A stretch of 58,282 nt of DNA, from positions 1 to 58,282 of the forward strand of contig CAMFCQ010000008.1 in the NCBI GenBank assembly GCA_945948915.1, read 5' to 3'. Position 1 is the first letter of the stretch. Every line of letters starts with the position of its first letter. The notes under the pieces were generated by a model. The model saw only the letters and a list, made by a program, of their open reading frames with translations, made no database searches and had not been told where the DNA came from. A program made the translations under genes and the position numbers. Shown here piece by piece: positions 38,715-47,060 of the stretch. Origin of the DNA: an uncultured Clostridia bacterium (GTDB taxonomy: Bacteria > Bacillota > Clostridia > Christensenellales > Aristaeellaceae).

Positions 38715-39698
38715 TTGAAAGCCAAAGCGGATCGCGTGAGCAGACCGGTGACGGTGCTGCTGTTCCTGGCAGCGATTGTGCTGCTGACCGGCGTGCTCGT
38801 GCTGACGGCGCTTTGCGGGCGAACGCTGCGCATGGCGCTTGACGGACATCGGGCGCAGGGGCAGGAGACGGCGGTTTCCTCGTTTTCCCTGCGTGAGCAG
38901 ATGGGGATGGAGCAGACCGCCGCGCGCGTGCGCGGCTGGCAGAGCATGATCGGGAGCGAGACGGTGACGGTTTCCGGCGATCGCGGGCGGCTGTCCGCAC
39001 AGCTGGCTGCGCCGCTTGGGGAGGAAGACGGCGCGCCGTGGGCGCTTGTGCTGCACGGCGGGCTGGGCACCGATCACACGCAGGTGCTGGATGTCGCCTG
39101 CGCCCTGTCGCTGCAGGGCTATCGCGTGCTCATGCCGGATCTGGCCGCGCACGGCAAGAGCGAGGGCAGCACGTCTTCGCTGGGCATCCGGGAGGCTGAG
39201 GACGTGCTGGCCTGGGTGGATTGGATCATGCTGGAGGACATGGATACGCGCATCGTGTGCTTCGGGCAGGACGAGGGCGCTGCAGCGCTGCTGCTGGCTG
39301 CGGCAGGGGGCCTGCCGGAGAGCGTCAGGGCCGTGGCGGCGGACAGCGCCTATGTCAGCGTGCAGGCGCGTGCGCATGATTTGCTCGCGGAGATCGACGC
39401 CGGATGGATGGGCAATCTTCTACTCGAGCCCGCTTACCGCCTGGTGAACGGCGTATCCATCCGGACGGGAAACGTTGCAGAGAGGATTGCCGGGGCAGAT
39501 GTGCCGCTGCTGCTGATTCACGGGACGGGCGACACGCAGGTGCTGGCGTGGCAGAGCGAGGCGCTTGCCGAGGCGCCGGGGGAAAATGCGCAGCTGCTGC
39601 TCGTGGAGGGCGCGGAGCACGGCATGGCGCGTTATCTCGAGCCGGATACCTATTACGATGCGCTGCTGAGCTTCTTTGCGGAAGCGCTGGCGCGGTGA
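38715..39698 (+). CDS. Membrane-anchored alpha/beta hydrolase with aspartate at the nucleophile position
   Basis: 327 residues. An N-terminal membrane helix (VTVLLFLAAIVLLTGVLVLTAL) is followed by an alpha/beta-hydrolase domain facing outward. The oxyanion segment is LVLHGGLGTDHTQ. The nucleophile elbow reads CFGQDEGAAAL, so the usual GxSxG serine is aspartate. The acid is likely Asp in IHGTGDTQV and the histidine His in VEGAEHGMA. Aspartate nucleophiles occur in haloalkane dehalogenases and epoxide hydrolases; loss of esterase activity is the alternative. TTG 38715 lies eight bases after GGAGG (38702-38706). Confidence 0.82.
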   Translation: MKAKADRVSRPVTVLLFLAAIVLLTGVLVLTALCGRTLRMALDGHRAQGQETAVSSFSLREQMGMEQTAARVRGWQSMIGSETVTVSGDRGRLSAQLAAPLGEEDGAPWALVLHGGLGTDHTQVLDVACALSLQGYRVLMPDLAAHGKSEGSTSSLGIREAEDVLAWVDWIMLEDMDTRIVCFGQDEGAAALLLAAAGGLPESVRAVAADSAYVSVQARAHDLLAEIDAGWMGNLLLEPAYRLVNGVSIRTGNVAERIAGADVPLLLIHGTGDTQVLAWQSEALAEAPGENAQLLLVEGAEHGMARYLEPDTYYDALLSFFAEALAR

Positions 39699-39748
39699 CG
39701 GCAGGCCGATGACGCGCGGTCAATTGGCCGTGAAGGAGGAGCAAGGAA

Positions 39749-40078
39749 ATGGATGATCTGAAATCAAGCAGCCGTTTTTTTGAAAACCGCAGCTGCGCTT
39801 ACTTCCCCTGCCACAGGGGGATGGAGAGAGAGCCGTTCAACTGCCTGTTCTGCTACTGCCCGCTCTACGCGCTGGGCAGGGCCTGCGGCGGCAGCTTTAC
39901 CTACACCGAGAGAGGAATCAAGGATTGCTCGGGCTGCACATTCCCGCACCGCCCGGAGAATTACGACCGGCTGATTTCGCGTTATGGCGAAATTCAGGAG
40001 GTCGTCAGGCGCGAGGACGAGCATGCACGCAGGAGCGGGGATCAGGCTGATACTATTTCTGATAGAAACGAGCTATAA
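39749..40078 (+). CDS. Cysteine-rich small domain protein
   Basis: 109 residues. The core NRSCAYFPCHRGMEREPFNCLFCYCPLYALG with a following CGGSF and GIKDCSGCTFPH matches the cysteine-rich small domain family, presumed to bind zinc; function is unknown. ATG 39749 follows AAGGAGGAG. The last seven codons and the stop are supplied by the inverted-repeat element that begins at 40058, so the tail SDRNEL is not native to the family and the original C-terminus may have been altered when the element arrived. Confidence 0.85.
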   Translation: MDDLKSSSRFFENRSCAYFPCHRGMEREPFNCLFCYCPLYALGRACGGSFTYTERGIKDCSGCTFPHRPENYDRLISRYGEIQEVVRREDEHARRSGDQADTISDRNEL

Positions 40079-40224
40079 GCGCGAAGCGAAGAAGGGAGTC
40101 TGAGGGACGTGTCCCTCAGGCAGGTTTGGGCGGCAGCCCAATGTATCCCCATATGGCAAAGCAGTCAGGGAGCGAAGCGTTACCTGACGGGGCTTAGCAC
40201 ATGGTTGTTATGATTTGAAATCAG
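40058..40224 (+). repeat. Left arm of a ~500-bp imperfect inverted repeat
   Basis: Begins TCTGATAGAAACGAGCTATA and contains the two-hairpin element in reverse orientation to copy 1, then a second shared block CAAAGCAGTCAGGGAGCGAAG...TTACCTGACG..GCTTAGCACAT. It matches the reverse complement of 40381-40555 over its full length with scattered substitutions and a small gap near 40150. The 155 bases between the arms hold one further terminator hairpin and another short dyad but no gene. Confidence 0.85.
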
Positions 40225-40252
40225 TATGAATGCAGTAGGTTTTCAAAGACGA

Positions 40253-40290
40253 AAAAGGGAAGCACGCGCTGGCGGCTTCCCTTTTCTCTG
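40253..40290. terminator. Terminator-type hairpin inside the inverted repeat
   Basis: Perfect 11-bp stem AAAAGGGAAGC (40253-40263) with GCTTCCCTTTT (40275-40285), A-rich and T-rich flanks on the two sides, so active in either direction. Confidence 0.75.
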
Positions 40291-40380
40291 GTTTGATGAA
40301 TGCAATTCGTGCGTTCGGCACAGCGCTGTGCCGTGAAAGAGGATCAAAGCGCCGTGCTGAACGGAAGGCGGGAATCTCAC

Positions 40381-40555
40381 ACTGTTTTCAAATAGAAACA
40401 GCTATGTGCTAAGCCTCGTCAGGTAACGCTTCGCTCCCTGACTGCTTTGCCTGAATGGCTTGGGGATACGTTGGGCTGCCGCCCAAACCTGCCTGAGGGA
40501 CGCAGTCCCTCAGACTCCCTTCTTCGCTTCGCGCCTATAGCTCGTTTCTATCAGA
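40381..40555 (-). repeat. Right arm of the ~500-bp inverted repeat
   Basis: Reverse complement of the left arm, ending 8 bases from the stop of garK. In plus orientation it has GCTTGGGGATACGTTGGGCTGCCGCCCAA and CTGAGGGA-cgcag-TCCCTCAG, matching the copy after gyrA. Substitutions within stems are mostly absent while loops vary, which suggests that the RNA or DNA hairpins are retained. Confidence 0.85.
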
Positions 40556-40563
40556 GAATCTTA

Positions 40564-41811
40564 TCAGCGCACCAGCAGCACGGAGACATCGTTGACGTTG
40601 GTGCCGGTCGGGCCGGTCATGATGAGCGCGCCCAGCGCCTTGAGCAGCGGATAGGCATCGTTGTTGGCCAGCGCCGCGTCGATGGACAGCCCGCGTGCCC
40701 GGCAGTCGGCGGCAAACTCGCCGGTGACGATGCCGCCGGCCGCGTCGGTCGGGCCGTCGGTGCCGTCGCTGCCCAGCGAGAAGACGCAGGCTTCCGCAAG
40801 TCCGGCGATGCCGGGTGCGGCGGCAAGCGCCAGCTCCTGATTGCGGCCGCCCTTGCCCTTGCCGCGCAGATGGACGACCGTCTCGCCGCCCAGAATCACG
40901 GCGCAGGGGGCCTTGACCGGCCTGCCGCTCTGGCGGATTTCACGGGCGATGGAGGCGAGCATGGAGCCGGCCTCGCGCGCCTCGCAGGCGAGCGTCGTGG
41001 TCAGCACCAGCGGCGCATAGCCCAGCGCGGCAGCGGAGGACGCTGCCGCGTCGCACAGCGCCGTCACGTTGCCGGTGACGAGCGTGGTCACGCCGCTGAG
41101 CTGCTTGGGCGTCTCGCACGCCAGCAGCGCGCGCAGGTGCTCCGGCACGTCAAGCGAATACTTCTCGACGATGCGCGCCACGTCCTCGCAGGTCGAGCGG
41201 TCGGGCACGGCGGGGCCGGAGGCGATGGCGTCCAGCGGGTCGCCCAGCACGTCCGACAGGATGATGCTCAGCACCTGCGCCGGGGCACAAGCCTGCGCGA
41301 ACCGGCCGCCCTTGACCGAAGACAGATGCTTGCGGATGGCGTTGATCTCGGTGATGTCGGCGCCGCAGGCCAGCAGCTGGCGGGTGAGGCCGGCGATGTC
41401 CTCCAGCGTGCAGGGCGGCGTGGGCAGCTCAAAGAGCGCGCTGCCGCCGCCGGAGACGAGGAAGAGCACCGTATCCTCGGCGGTCAGGCCGCTGACGAGC
41501 GCCAGCGCGCGCTGTGCGCCAGCCACGCCGTTTGCGTCCGGCACGGGATGACCGGCCTCGATGATCTCGATGCGCTGAAGCGGTCCTTCGCTATGCGCAT
41601 ATTTGGTGATGACGATGCCGCGATTGATCTGATCACCCAGCACAGCGCTGGCGGCGCTGGCCATGCGCCAGGCGGCCTTGCCGATGGCGACGAGGGTCAC
41701 GCCGCGGGGAAAGGACTTCCCCTCGAGCGCGCGCTTGACGGCGGCGTCCGGCAGCACGGCGGCAATGGAATCACGGATGATCTGCTGGGCATCCTGCTTG
41801 ATGGTGGACAT
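40564..41811 (-). CDS. garK: Glycerate 2-kinase (MOFRL family)
   Basis: 415 residues, GckA/TtuD-type glycerate kinase that phosphorylates D-glycerate to 2-phosphoglycerate with ATP. An N-terminal domain has LVAIGKAAWRMA, LVSGGGSALFELP near residue 120 and GGRFAQ; the C-terminal MOFRL domain has GGETVVHLRGKGKGGRNQELAL and SLGSDGTDGPTDAAGG. ATG 41811 follows AGGAGG. It is encoded with a GntP-type permease and near garR. The symbol is used for the activity; this family is distinct in sequence from E. coli GarK. Confidence 0.9.
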   Translation of the reverse strand: MSTIKQDAQQIIRDSIAAVLPDAAVKRALEGKSFPRGVTLVAIGKAAWRMASAASAVLGDQINRGIVITKYAHSEGPLQRIEIIEAGHPVPDANGVAGAQRALALVSGLTAEDTVLFLVSGGGSALFELPTPPCTLEDIAGLTRQLLACGADITEINAIRKHLSSVKGGRFAQACAPAQVLSIILSDVLGDPLDAIASGPAVPDRSTCEDVARIVEKYSLDVPEHLRALLACETPKQLSGVTTLVTGNVTALCDAAASSAAALGYAPLVLTTTLACEAREAGSMLASIAREIRQSGRPVKAPCAVILGGETVVHLRGKGKGGRNQELALAAAPGIAGLAEACVFSLGSDGTDGPTDAAGGIVTGEFAADCRARGLSIDAALANNDAYPLLKALGALIMTGPTGTNVNDVSVLLVR

Positions 41812-41834
41812 GAGAACCTCCTGTAAAGCGGTTG

Positions 41835-41861
41835 AAAAAGACCGGCGGGTGGCCGCCGGTC
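41835..41861 (-). terminator. Terminator/attenuator between the GntP permease and glycerate kinase genes
   Basis: On the minus strand GACCGGCGG (41861-41853) pairs with CCGCCGGTC (41848-41840), followed by TTTTT. It would limit read-through from the permease gene into garK. Confidence 0.8.
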
Positions 41862-41879
41862 AGGAATCACATATGCCGA

Positions 41880-43247
41880 TCAGATGAACATGTTGATCAG
41901 CCAGATGAAGATGATGGCGACAACGCCCATGACCAGCGTGCACAGGGTCTGGGTCTTGTAGCCGTCCTCCGCCTTGAGGCCGCCGAAGTTGGTGACGACC
42001 CAGAAGTAGGAGTCGTTCGCGTGGGAGACGGTCATCGCGCCCGCGCCAATGGCCATGACGGTCAGCGCGGCAGCCATCGGGGAGGTGAGGCCCAGAGCGG
42101 CCATCAGCGAGCCCTCCGCGGAGTACAGGCCCATGATGCCGGCCGTCGTGGTGATGGCGACGGTGGAGGAGCCCTGCGCGGACTTGAGGATCGCGGCGAT
42201 CAGGAACGGGAAGAAGATGCCCACGCTGGACAGGCCAGGCGCGTTCTCGGTGATGTAAGCCACGATGCCCGCGTTGGAGATGACCTTGCCCAGCACGCCG
42301 CCGGCAGCGGTGACGAACAGGATCGGGCCAACGGTCTTGAGGGTGTCATCGGTCAGGGTGCGGAACTCGCCGCCCTTGCCGGCGGTGAACAGCGTGCCGA
42401 TGGAGATCAGCAGGCCGACCGTCAGCGCGATGATCGGGGTGCCCAGGAACTTGAGCAGGGTCGCCAGGCCGCCGGCCATGCCCGCCATATCGACGATGGA
42501 CTTGATGGCCATCAGCAGGATCGGCACGACGATCGGCGCGAAGGAGATGGCGGTTCCCGGCAGCTGGCCGAACTCAGCCTTCAGCTCCTCATAGCTCTTG
42601 GCAGCGGCGTCGTTGTCATCGGTGGAGTGCACCTTCGGGCCGATCGCCTTGGAGAAGAGATAGCCCGCGATGAGCACCGGGATGGACACGAGCACGCCCA
42701 CGCCGATGACCAGCAGCATGTTGCTCTCCAGGCCCAGGGACTGCGCAGCCGCGATGGGGCCGGGCGTCGGCGGGATGAAGACGTGAGAGGTGTACAGGCC
42801 CGCGCTCAGCGCGACAGCCATGGCGGCGGCGGAGATACCGGTCTTCTTCACCAGCGCCTTGCGGATCGGGTTGAGGATGACGAAGCCCGAGTCGCAGAAG
42901 ACGGGGATGGACACGATCCAGCCCATCAGCAGGATGGCGATGTCGGGGTGCTTGTCGCCCACCTTGCGCACGACCCAGTCGGCCATGGTCAGCGCAGCGC
43001 CGGTCTTTTCAAGGAAGAAGCCGATCATCGCACCGAGGATGATGACGATGCCCAGCGAGGAGAACGTGCCGGAGAAGCCGGCGCCGATGGTGCCGGGGAT
43101 ATCGCCGAGCGGCAGCGCGACGAGCGCCAGCAGCAGCGACACGCCCATGATGGACAGGAACGGATGGATCTTCCACTTGGAGATCGCGACGATCATGATG
43201 ATGACCATCAGAACGAAGACGATGAGCAGGGCCAATCCAGACAACAT
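41880..43247 (-). CDS. GntP-family organic acid permease (probable glycerate or gluconate importer)
   Basis: 455 residues with about twelve hydrophobic segments. SIPVFCDSGFVILNPI near residue 128 and FIPPTPGPIAAAQSLG near residue 172 are GntP signatures. It is a proton symporter for sugar acids; glycerate is inferred from the glycerate kinase encoded next on the same strand and the reductase garR nearby. ATG 43247 follows AGGAGG. A weak promoter (TTCAAA, 18-base spacer, TATAAA at 43356-43351 on the minus strand) is possible. Confidence 0.9.
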   Translation of the reverse strand: MLSGLALLIVFVLMVIIMIVAISKWKIHPFLSIMGVSLLLALVALPLGDIPGTIGAGFSGTFSSLGIVIILGAMIGFFLEKTGAALTMADWVVRKVGDKHPDIAILLMGWIVSIPVFCDSGFVILNPIRKALVKKTGISAAAMAVALSAGLYTSHVFIPPTPGPIAAAQSLGLESNMLLVIGVGVLVSIPVLIAGYLFSKAIGPKVHSTDDNDAAAKSYEELKAEFGQLPGTAISFAPIVVPILLMAIKSIVDMAGMAGGLATLLKFLGTPIIALTVGLLISIGTLFTAGKGGEFRTLTDDTLKTVGPILFVTAAGGVLGKVISNAGIVAYITENAPGLSSVGIFFPFLIAAILKSAQGSSTVAITTTAGIMGLYSAEGSLMAALGLTSPMAAALTVMAIGAGAMTVSHANDSYFWVVTNFGGLKAEDGYKTQTLCTLVMGVVAIIFIWLINMFI

Positions 43248-43399
43248 AGAGTGTACCTCCTTTTGCGTTTGGACGGACGGAACAGAACCGAACCGGCCGC
43301 CATAGATTGATTAATAAGGTATTCGCCCGAGTCAGCGGGATTCCTGCTGATTTATACAGATATTTCTTAAGTTTTTTGAAAGGTGTTGACAGGATGCCG

Positions 43400-43545
43400 C
43401 TCGCGCGCAGGATCGCCCGATGCCCGTTTCGTCATCCGGCTCGTAGGCGATGTGCGGCGTGATGCCCGCAGTCAGGAAGGTATTCAGCAGTGCGGCAGAG
43501 ATGGGGGAGCCTTCCTGCAGCACAGGAGCGGATACTGTGCTGCCT
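43400..43545 (-). pseudogene. Possible remnant of a LysR-type regulator
   Basis: Within the 437-base gap 43248-43684, one minus-strand frame reads VSAPVLQEGSPISAALLNTF and then LTAGITPHIAYEPDDETGI, which resembles the middle of the substrate-binding domain of LysR regulators. There is no DNA-binding domain, no start signal, and the similarity ends on both sides. A LysR regulator would be expected beside an organic-acid module. The rest of the gap shows nothing beyond the ribosome binding sites of its flanking genes. Confidence 0.35.
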
Positions 43546-43684
43546 CTGCCGGCGTCATTGCGGCATCCGTTTCAGCCTCATTCTGGGGATCTGGATTCGG
43601 GTGAGAAAGCCAAATATCCTCGGCGTGCAGGATTTGGCAGACGGGACGACGAATACGGAAGCATCCTGACAGGAGGAATGCGTT

Positions 43685-44569
43685 ATGAAGATTTCGTTTA
43701 TCGGTCTTGGCATCATGGGCAAGCCCATGGCGCTCAACCTGCTCAAGGCAGGCCATGAGCTTCGCGTATACGGACGTCATCCCGAGGTTCTGGAGGAGCT
43801 GAAGGCTGCAGGCGCGGTGGTTTGCGCAAGCGCCGCTGAGACGGTCGAGGGCGTCGATGCCGTCATCACCATGCTCCCGAACAGCCCGCATGTCAAGTCC
43901 GTGATGCTGGAGGATGACCGTTTGGCGGAGAAGATGCCCAGGACGGCGACCTTCATCGACTGCTCGTCCATCAACCCGATCGCCAGCCGGGAGATCGCGG
44001 CGGAGCTTGAAAAGCTCGGCATTGAGATGCTCGACGCGCCGGTTTCCGGCGGCCAGCCCAAGGCGGTTGACGGAACGCTTGCCTTCATGGTCGGCGGCAA
44101 GCAGGAGGTCTTTGACAGGTTTAAGGACGTGCTCGGCGCGATGGGCTCCAGTGTCGTGCGCTGCGGCGATGTGGGCGCGGGCAACGTGACCAAGCTCTGC
44201 AATCAGACCATCGTGGCGGTGAACATTGCAGCGCTGGCCGAGGCGATGCAGATGGGCCAGATGTGCGGCGTCGAGCCCCAGAAGATCTTTGAGGCGATCC
44301 GCGGCGGTCTGGCCGGTTCCACGGTCATGAACGCGAAAGCGCCGATGATGATGGATCAGAGCTTTGAGCCGGGCTTCCGCATCGATCTGCACATCAAGGA
44401 TCTGAACAACGTGGTGGATGCGGCCAGGGCTGTGGACGCGCCGATCCCGCTGACCCAGAGTGTGCTGGAGATGATGAAGGTTCTGCATCACGACGGCGAC
44501 GGCGGCTGCGATCACAGCGCGCTGCTCAAGTACTATCAGAAGCTGACCGGCGAAGCGCTGCATCACTGA
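43685..44569 (+). CDS. garR: 2-hydroxy-3-oxopropionate (tartronate semialdehyde) reductase
   Basis: 294 residues, beta-hydroxyacid dehydrogenase family. The Rossmann motif is ISFIGLGIMGKPMALNLLKAGH, the substrate-binding signature is DAPVSGGQPKAVDGTLAFMVGG near residue 118, and the catalytic lysine is in NVTKLCNQ near residue 170. It reduces tartronate semialdehyde to D-glycerate with NAD(P)H, feeding the glycerate kinase encoded on the opposite strand. ATG 43685 follows AGGAGG. Other members reduce 3-hydroxyisobutyrate-type substrates, but the context favours GarR. Confidence 0.9.
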   Translation: MKISFIGLGIMGKPMALNLLKAGHELRVYGRHPEVLEELKAAGAVVCASAAETVEGVDAVITMLPNSPHVKSVMLEDDRLAEKMPRTATFIDCSSINPIASREIAAELEKLGIEMLDAPVSGGQPKAVDGTLAFMVGGKQEVFDRFKDVLGAMGSSVVRCGDVGAGNVTKLCNQTIVAVNIAALAEAMQMGQMCGVEPQKIFEAIRGGLAGSTVMNAKAPMMMDQSFEPGFRIDLHIKDLNNVVDAARAVDAPIPLTQSVLEMMKVLHHDGDGGCDHSALLKYYQKLTGEALHH

Positions 44570-44642
44570 CGCTTTGCCGGGCAAGTTCTTTGCACGTTTT
44601 CCGCATGCGTAGTATGTCAGAAGAGACAATAATCTGATGATG

Positions 44643-44677
44643 AAAGCCCATGTTCCGGCAATGGAGCATGGGCTTTT
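44643..44677. terminator. Terminator after garR
   Basis: AAAGCCCATG (44643-44652) pairs with CATGGGCTTT (44667-44676), followed by T; inner TTCC/GGAG extends it. Confidence 0.8.
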
Positions 44678-44898
44678 CTGTCATGCCGGTGTGCGCGTCT
44701 GCAGGCCGGAGAGCCGGTCGTTCGGCCAGCTTGCCGGCGCCTTCGCTTTTGCGGGCGTTACCCGCCTCTGCCTGTGTGAAGCCGGACGAGGGATTGTCCG
44801 GAGATGGAATGACCCTCCTGCCGCAGTTTTGCTGTCCGCAATCCTGCAGCGGGAGGGTCATGGTCAATTCTTCTTGAGTCTGTCCTGTATGGAACGTC
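44678..44898. other. Non-coding gap between garR and lacI
   Basis: With the terminator this gap is 329 bases. The only further structure is an inverted repeat ATGACCCTCC (44809-44818)/GGAGGGTCAT (44852-44861) with inner GCAG/CTGC pairing, downstream of the minus-strand lacI gene and lacking a T-run, and a smaller CCGGAC/GTCCGG dyad near 44783-44801. No gene is supported here. Confidence 0.5.
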
Positions 44899-45897
44899 TT
44901 ACGGCATTTTCTTTGTCGTTCCGCCGTCGGCAAACTCGACCGGCAGGCAGATCAGAGAAGGCCTGCTGGAGAAATCCTCGGACAGAATGGTGCTCACGCA
45001 GGTTTCGGCAATTTCCTGTACGGGCTGCACGATGGTGGAGACGAGATAGTCCCCCTCACCGAAAGCGCGGATGCCGTCATAGCCGATGACCTGTACATCC
45101 TCCGGAATGCGGATGCCCATTTCACGCAGCTTGTTGCATGCGTACCAGGCGGCAAGGTCCGAGCAGCAGAACAGGCCGTCGTAGTCCAGCCTGCCGTCGT
45201 GGACATGCGCGGCGAGAAAATCGTCGAACAGATCGATGCGACGAGCGCGGGCTTCGACAATTTCCTTGGTTTCGAAAGGAATGCCGAGCTCGTGGCAGGC
45301 GCTGATGAATCCATCCTTGCGCTTGCTGACCTCTGTGCGCAGCTGAGAACAGCTGTACAGGAGCGCAAGCTTTCGGCATCCGAGCTCATAAAGCTTGTGA
45401 ACGGCTATCCTGCTTCCCTCAAAGTTGTCCGACGTGACGCAGGGAATCTCCTGGCTGAAGAAACGGTCAATCGTCACAATGCTGGTATTTTTGGGAATCT
45501 CCAGCGAGGGATTGTAGGTCAGCGCGATGATGCCGTCCACCTGGTTTTCAACGGCCAGCTGCATGCACTCTTTCTCTCTGGCGTAGTCGTCCTGCGAGAT
45601 GAAGAGCATCATGGTGTAATTGCGGCGGCTCAGCGCAGCGTTGACATGGTAGACCAGCTTGGCGAAGAACGGATGCATGCTGGGAACGATCAGCGCGATC
45701 GTTGAGGACTTGCTGGTGCGCAGCGCGCGGCCGCTGTTGTTATAGCGATAACCCAGCGATTCGATGGCCTTGTTCACTTTCAGGCGATAGCCTTCGCCGA
45801 CACGCTGGTTGTTGACAACCTTGGATACGGTGCTCAGTGCGACGCCGGCTTCTCTGGCTACATCCTCCATGGTCGGCTTGTTGTTTGGTTCAGCCAA
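44899..45897 (-). CDS. LacI-family transcriptional regulator of the sucrose/fructan locus
   Basis: 332 residues. N-terminal helix-turn-helix PTMEDVAREAGVALSTVSKVVN with the hinge helix ALRTSKSSTIALIVP, followed by a periplasmic-binding-protein-like sugar domain. It is divergent from the sugar importer, and a perfect LacI-type palindrome lies in the shared gap, 59 bases from its ATG. It is therefore likely to repress the importer and perhaps the enzymes, responding to sucrose, fructose or a phosphate ester. ATG 45897; AGGAGGACGAC lies upstream. Confidence 0.92.
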   Translation of the reverse strand: MAEPNNKPTMEDVAREAGVALSTVSKVVNNQRVGEGYRLKVNKAIESLGYRYNNSGRALRTSKSSTIALIVPSMHPFFAKLVYHVNAALSRRNYTMMLFISQDDYAREKECMQLAVENQVDGIIALTYNPSLEIPKNTSIVTIDRFFSQEIPCVTSDNFEGSRIAVHKLYELGCRKLALLYSCSQLRTEVSKRKDGFISACHELGIPFETKEIVEARARRIDLFDDFLAAHVHDGRLDYDGLFCCSDLAAWYACNKLREMGIRIPEDVQVIGYDGIRAFGEGDYLVSTIVQPVQEIAETCVSTILSEDFSSRPSLICLPVEFADGGTTKKMP

Positions 45898-45955
45898 GTT
45901 GTCGTCCTCCTTTTTCTAACAGAAATATGCGGTTGTGATAGGATCGCTTCACAGG

Positions 45956-45973
45956 ACGCGAAACGTTTCGCGT
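45956..45973. promoter_or_regulatory. LacI-type operator
   Basis: ACGCGAAACGTTTCGCGT is a perfect 18-bp palindrome with the central CG and GAAAC/GTTTC half-sites typical of LacI-family operators. It lies between the divergent lacI and sugar-importer genes. I found no second perfect copy in the window. Confidence 0.85.
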
Positions 45974-46159
45974 AGAGCGACGCTGATGCACGCAAAAGAA
46001 AGAGAGCATGTTTTTTTCCCGCCTCTGCAGGAGGAAATGAATACGGCAGCAATCGGACAGGTGTCCGGTATAAATTGTGAAATGGGGGATTGCATGATGA
46101 CTCAAGCTAAACCTGCTGACAAGCGATAAACTCATGAGAAGAGCAAGCTTCAGCGCATA

Positions 46160-47044
46160 TTGGGCTGCTGGCAGCTGTACGTGCTGCTGGTGCCGTCGCT
46201 GATCTGGCTGGCGCTCTTCGCGTATTATCCGATGTACGGCCTGCTGATCGCCTTCAAGGATTTCAAGATCCGCAAGGGCATCATTGCCAGCCCGTGGGTG
46301 ACGCCGCTGTTCAAGCATTTTTCGGACTTCTTCTCCACCAGCATTGCGCGAACGGTGATCATGAACACGATCAAGCTGAGCGTGTATCAGCTGCTGTTCT
46401 CCTTCTGGGTGCCGGTTGTCTTCGCGCTGATGCTCAATCAGGTACGCTCCAACAAGGGCCGCAAGGTCATCCAGACGATCTCCTACGCGCCCTACTTCCT
46501 CTCCAACGTCGTTCTGGTGTGCATCATCTCCGTCCTGTTCTCTTCCACCGGCGTGGTCAATCACGTGCTGGAATCGCTGGGAATCGGCATCAAGTACTTC
46601 ACCAGCGAGGCGCAGTTCTTCCGCCCGCTGTACATCGGCTCCACCATCTGGCAGCAGACGGGCTTCAACGCCATCATCTACATCGCGGCGCTGACGGCCA
46701 TCTCTCCGGAATACTACGAGGCGGCCCTGATCGACGGCGCGAGCAAGCTGCAGCGCGTGCTGTACATCGATCTTCCGATGATCATGCCCACGGTCGTGCT
46801 GATGTTCATCCTCTCGGTCGGCAACATCATGACCATCGGCTATGAGAAGGCCTGGCTGATGCAGGCCGGCGGCAACATCTCCGTTTCGGAAATCATTTCG
46901 ACTTACGTGTACAAGACGGGTCTTCAGTCCGCGCAGTATTCCTTCGCAACGGCAGTCGGCCTGTTCAACTCCGTGGTCAACTTCGTTATTCTGGTTCTGG
47001 CCAACCTGATTGCCAAGCGTGCTGCTGACATCAGCATCTTCTGA
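46160..47044 (+). CDS. ABC sugar transporter permease (LplB/YteP type), N-terminus cut by an in-frame TAA
   Basis: Membrane subunit of a carbohydrate importer. From TTG 46160 the protein has 294 residues and six membrane helices, starting WQLYVLLVPSLIWLALF; the EAA loop is YEAALIDGASKLQRVLYIDLP. The natural N-terminus is upstream in the same frame: ATG 46094 (or ATG 46037 after GCAGGAGG) gives MMTQAKPADKR, then TAA at 46127-46129, then THEKSKLQRILGCW, the basic lead-in expected of the family. There is no ribosome binding site for 46160. Either the gene is inactivated by one substitution, a shortened protein is made by weak initiation, or the base is a sequencing error. Confidence 0.8.
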   Translation: MGCWQLYVLLVPSLIWLALFAYYPMYGLLIAFKDFKIRKGIIASPWVTPLFKHFSDFFSTSIARTVIMNTIKLSVYQLLFSFWVPVVFALMLNQVRSNKGRKVIQTISYAPYFLSNVVLVCIISVLFSSTGVVNHVLESLGIGIKYFTSEAQFFRPLYIGSTIWQQTGFNAIIYIAALTAISPEYYEAALIDGASKLQRVLYIDLPMIMPTVVLMFILSVGNIMTIGYEKAWLMQAGGNISVSEIISTYVYKTGLQSAQYSFATAVGLFNSVVNFVILVLANLIAKRAADISIF

Positions 47045-47060
47045 GAAAGGGGGAAGCATC

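Noticed and set aside
40206-40380. Transposase gene between the arms of the inverted repeat
   Set aside because: The 155-175 bases between the arms contain only hairpins and no open frame of useful length.
44637-45089. Plus-strand frame opposite the end of lacI as a gene
   Set aside because: It is antisense to conserved LacI codons, is rich in Arg/Cys/Trp and has no family resemblance.
46134-46160. ATG at 46134 as the real start of the sugar permease
   Set aside because: It is in a different frame from the permease and leads into a Cys/Ser-rich nonsense sequence.
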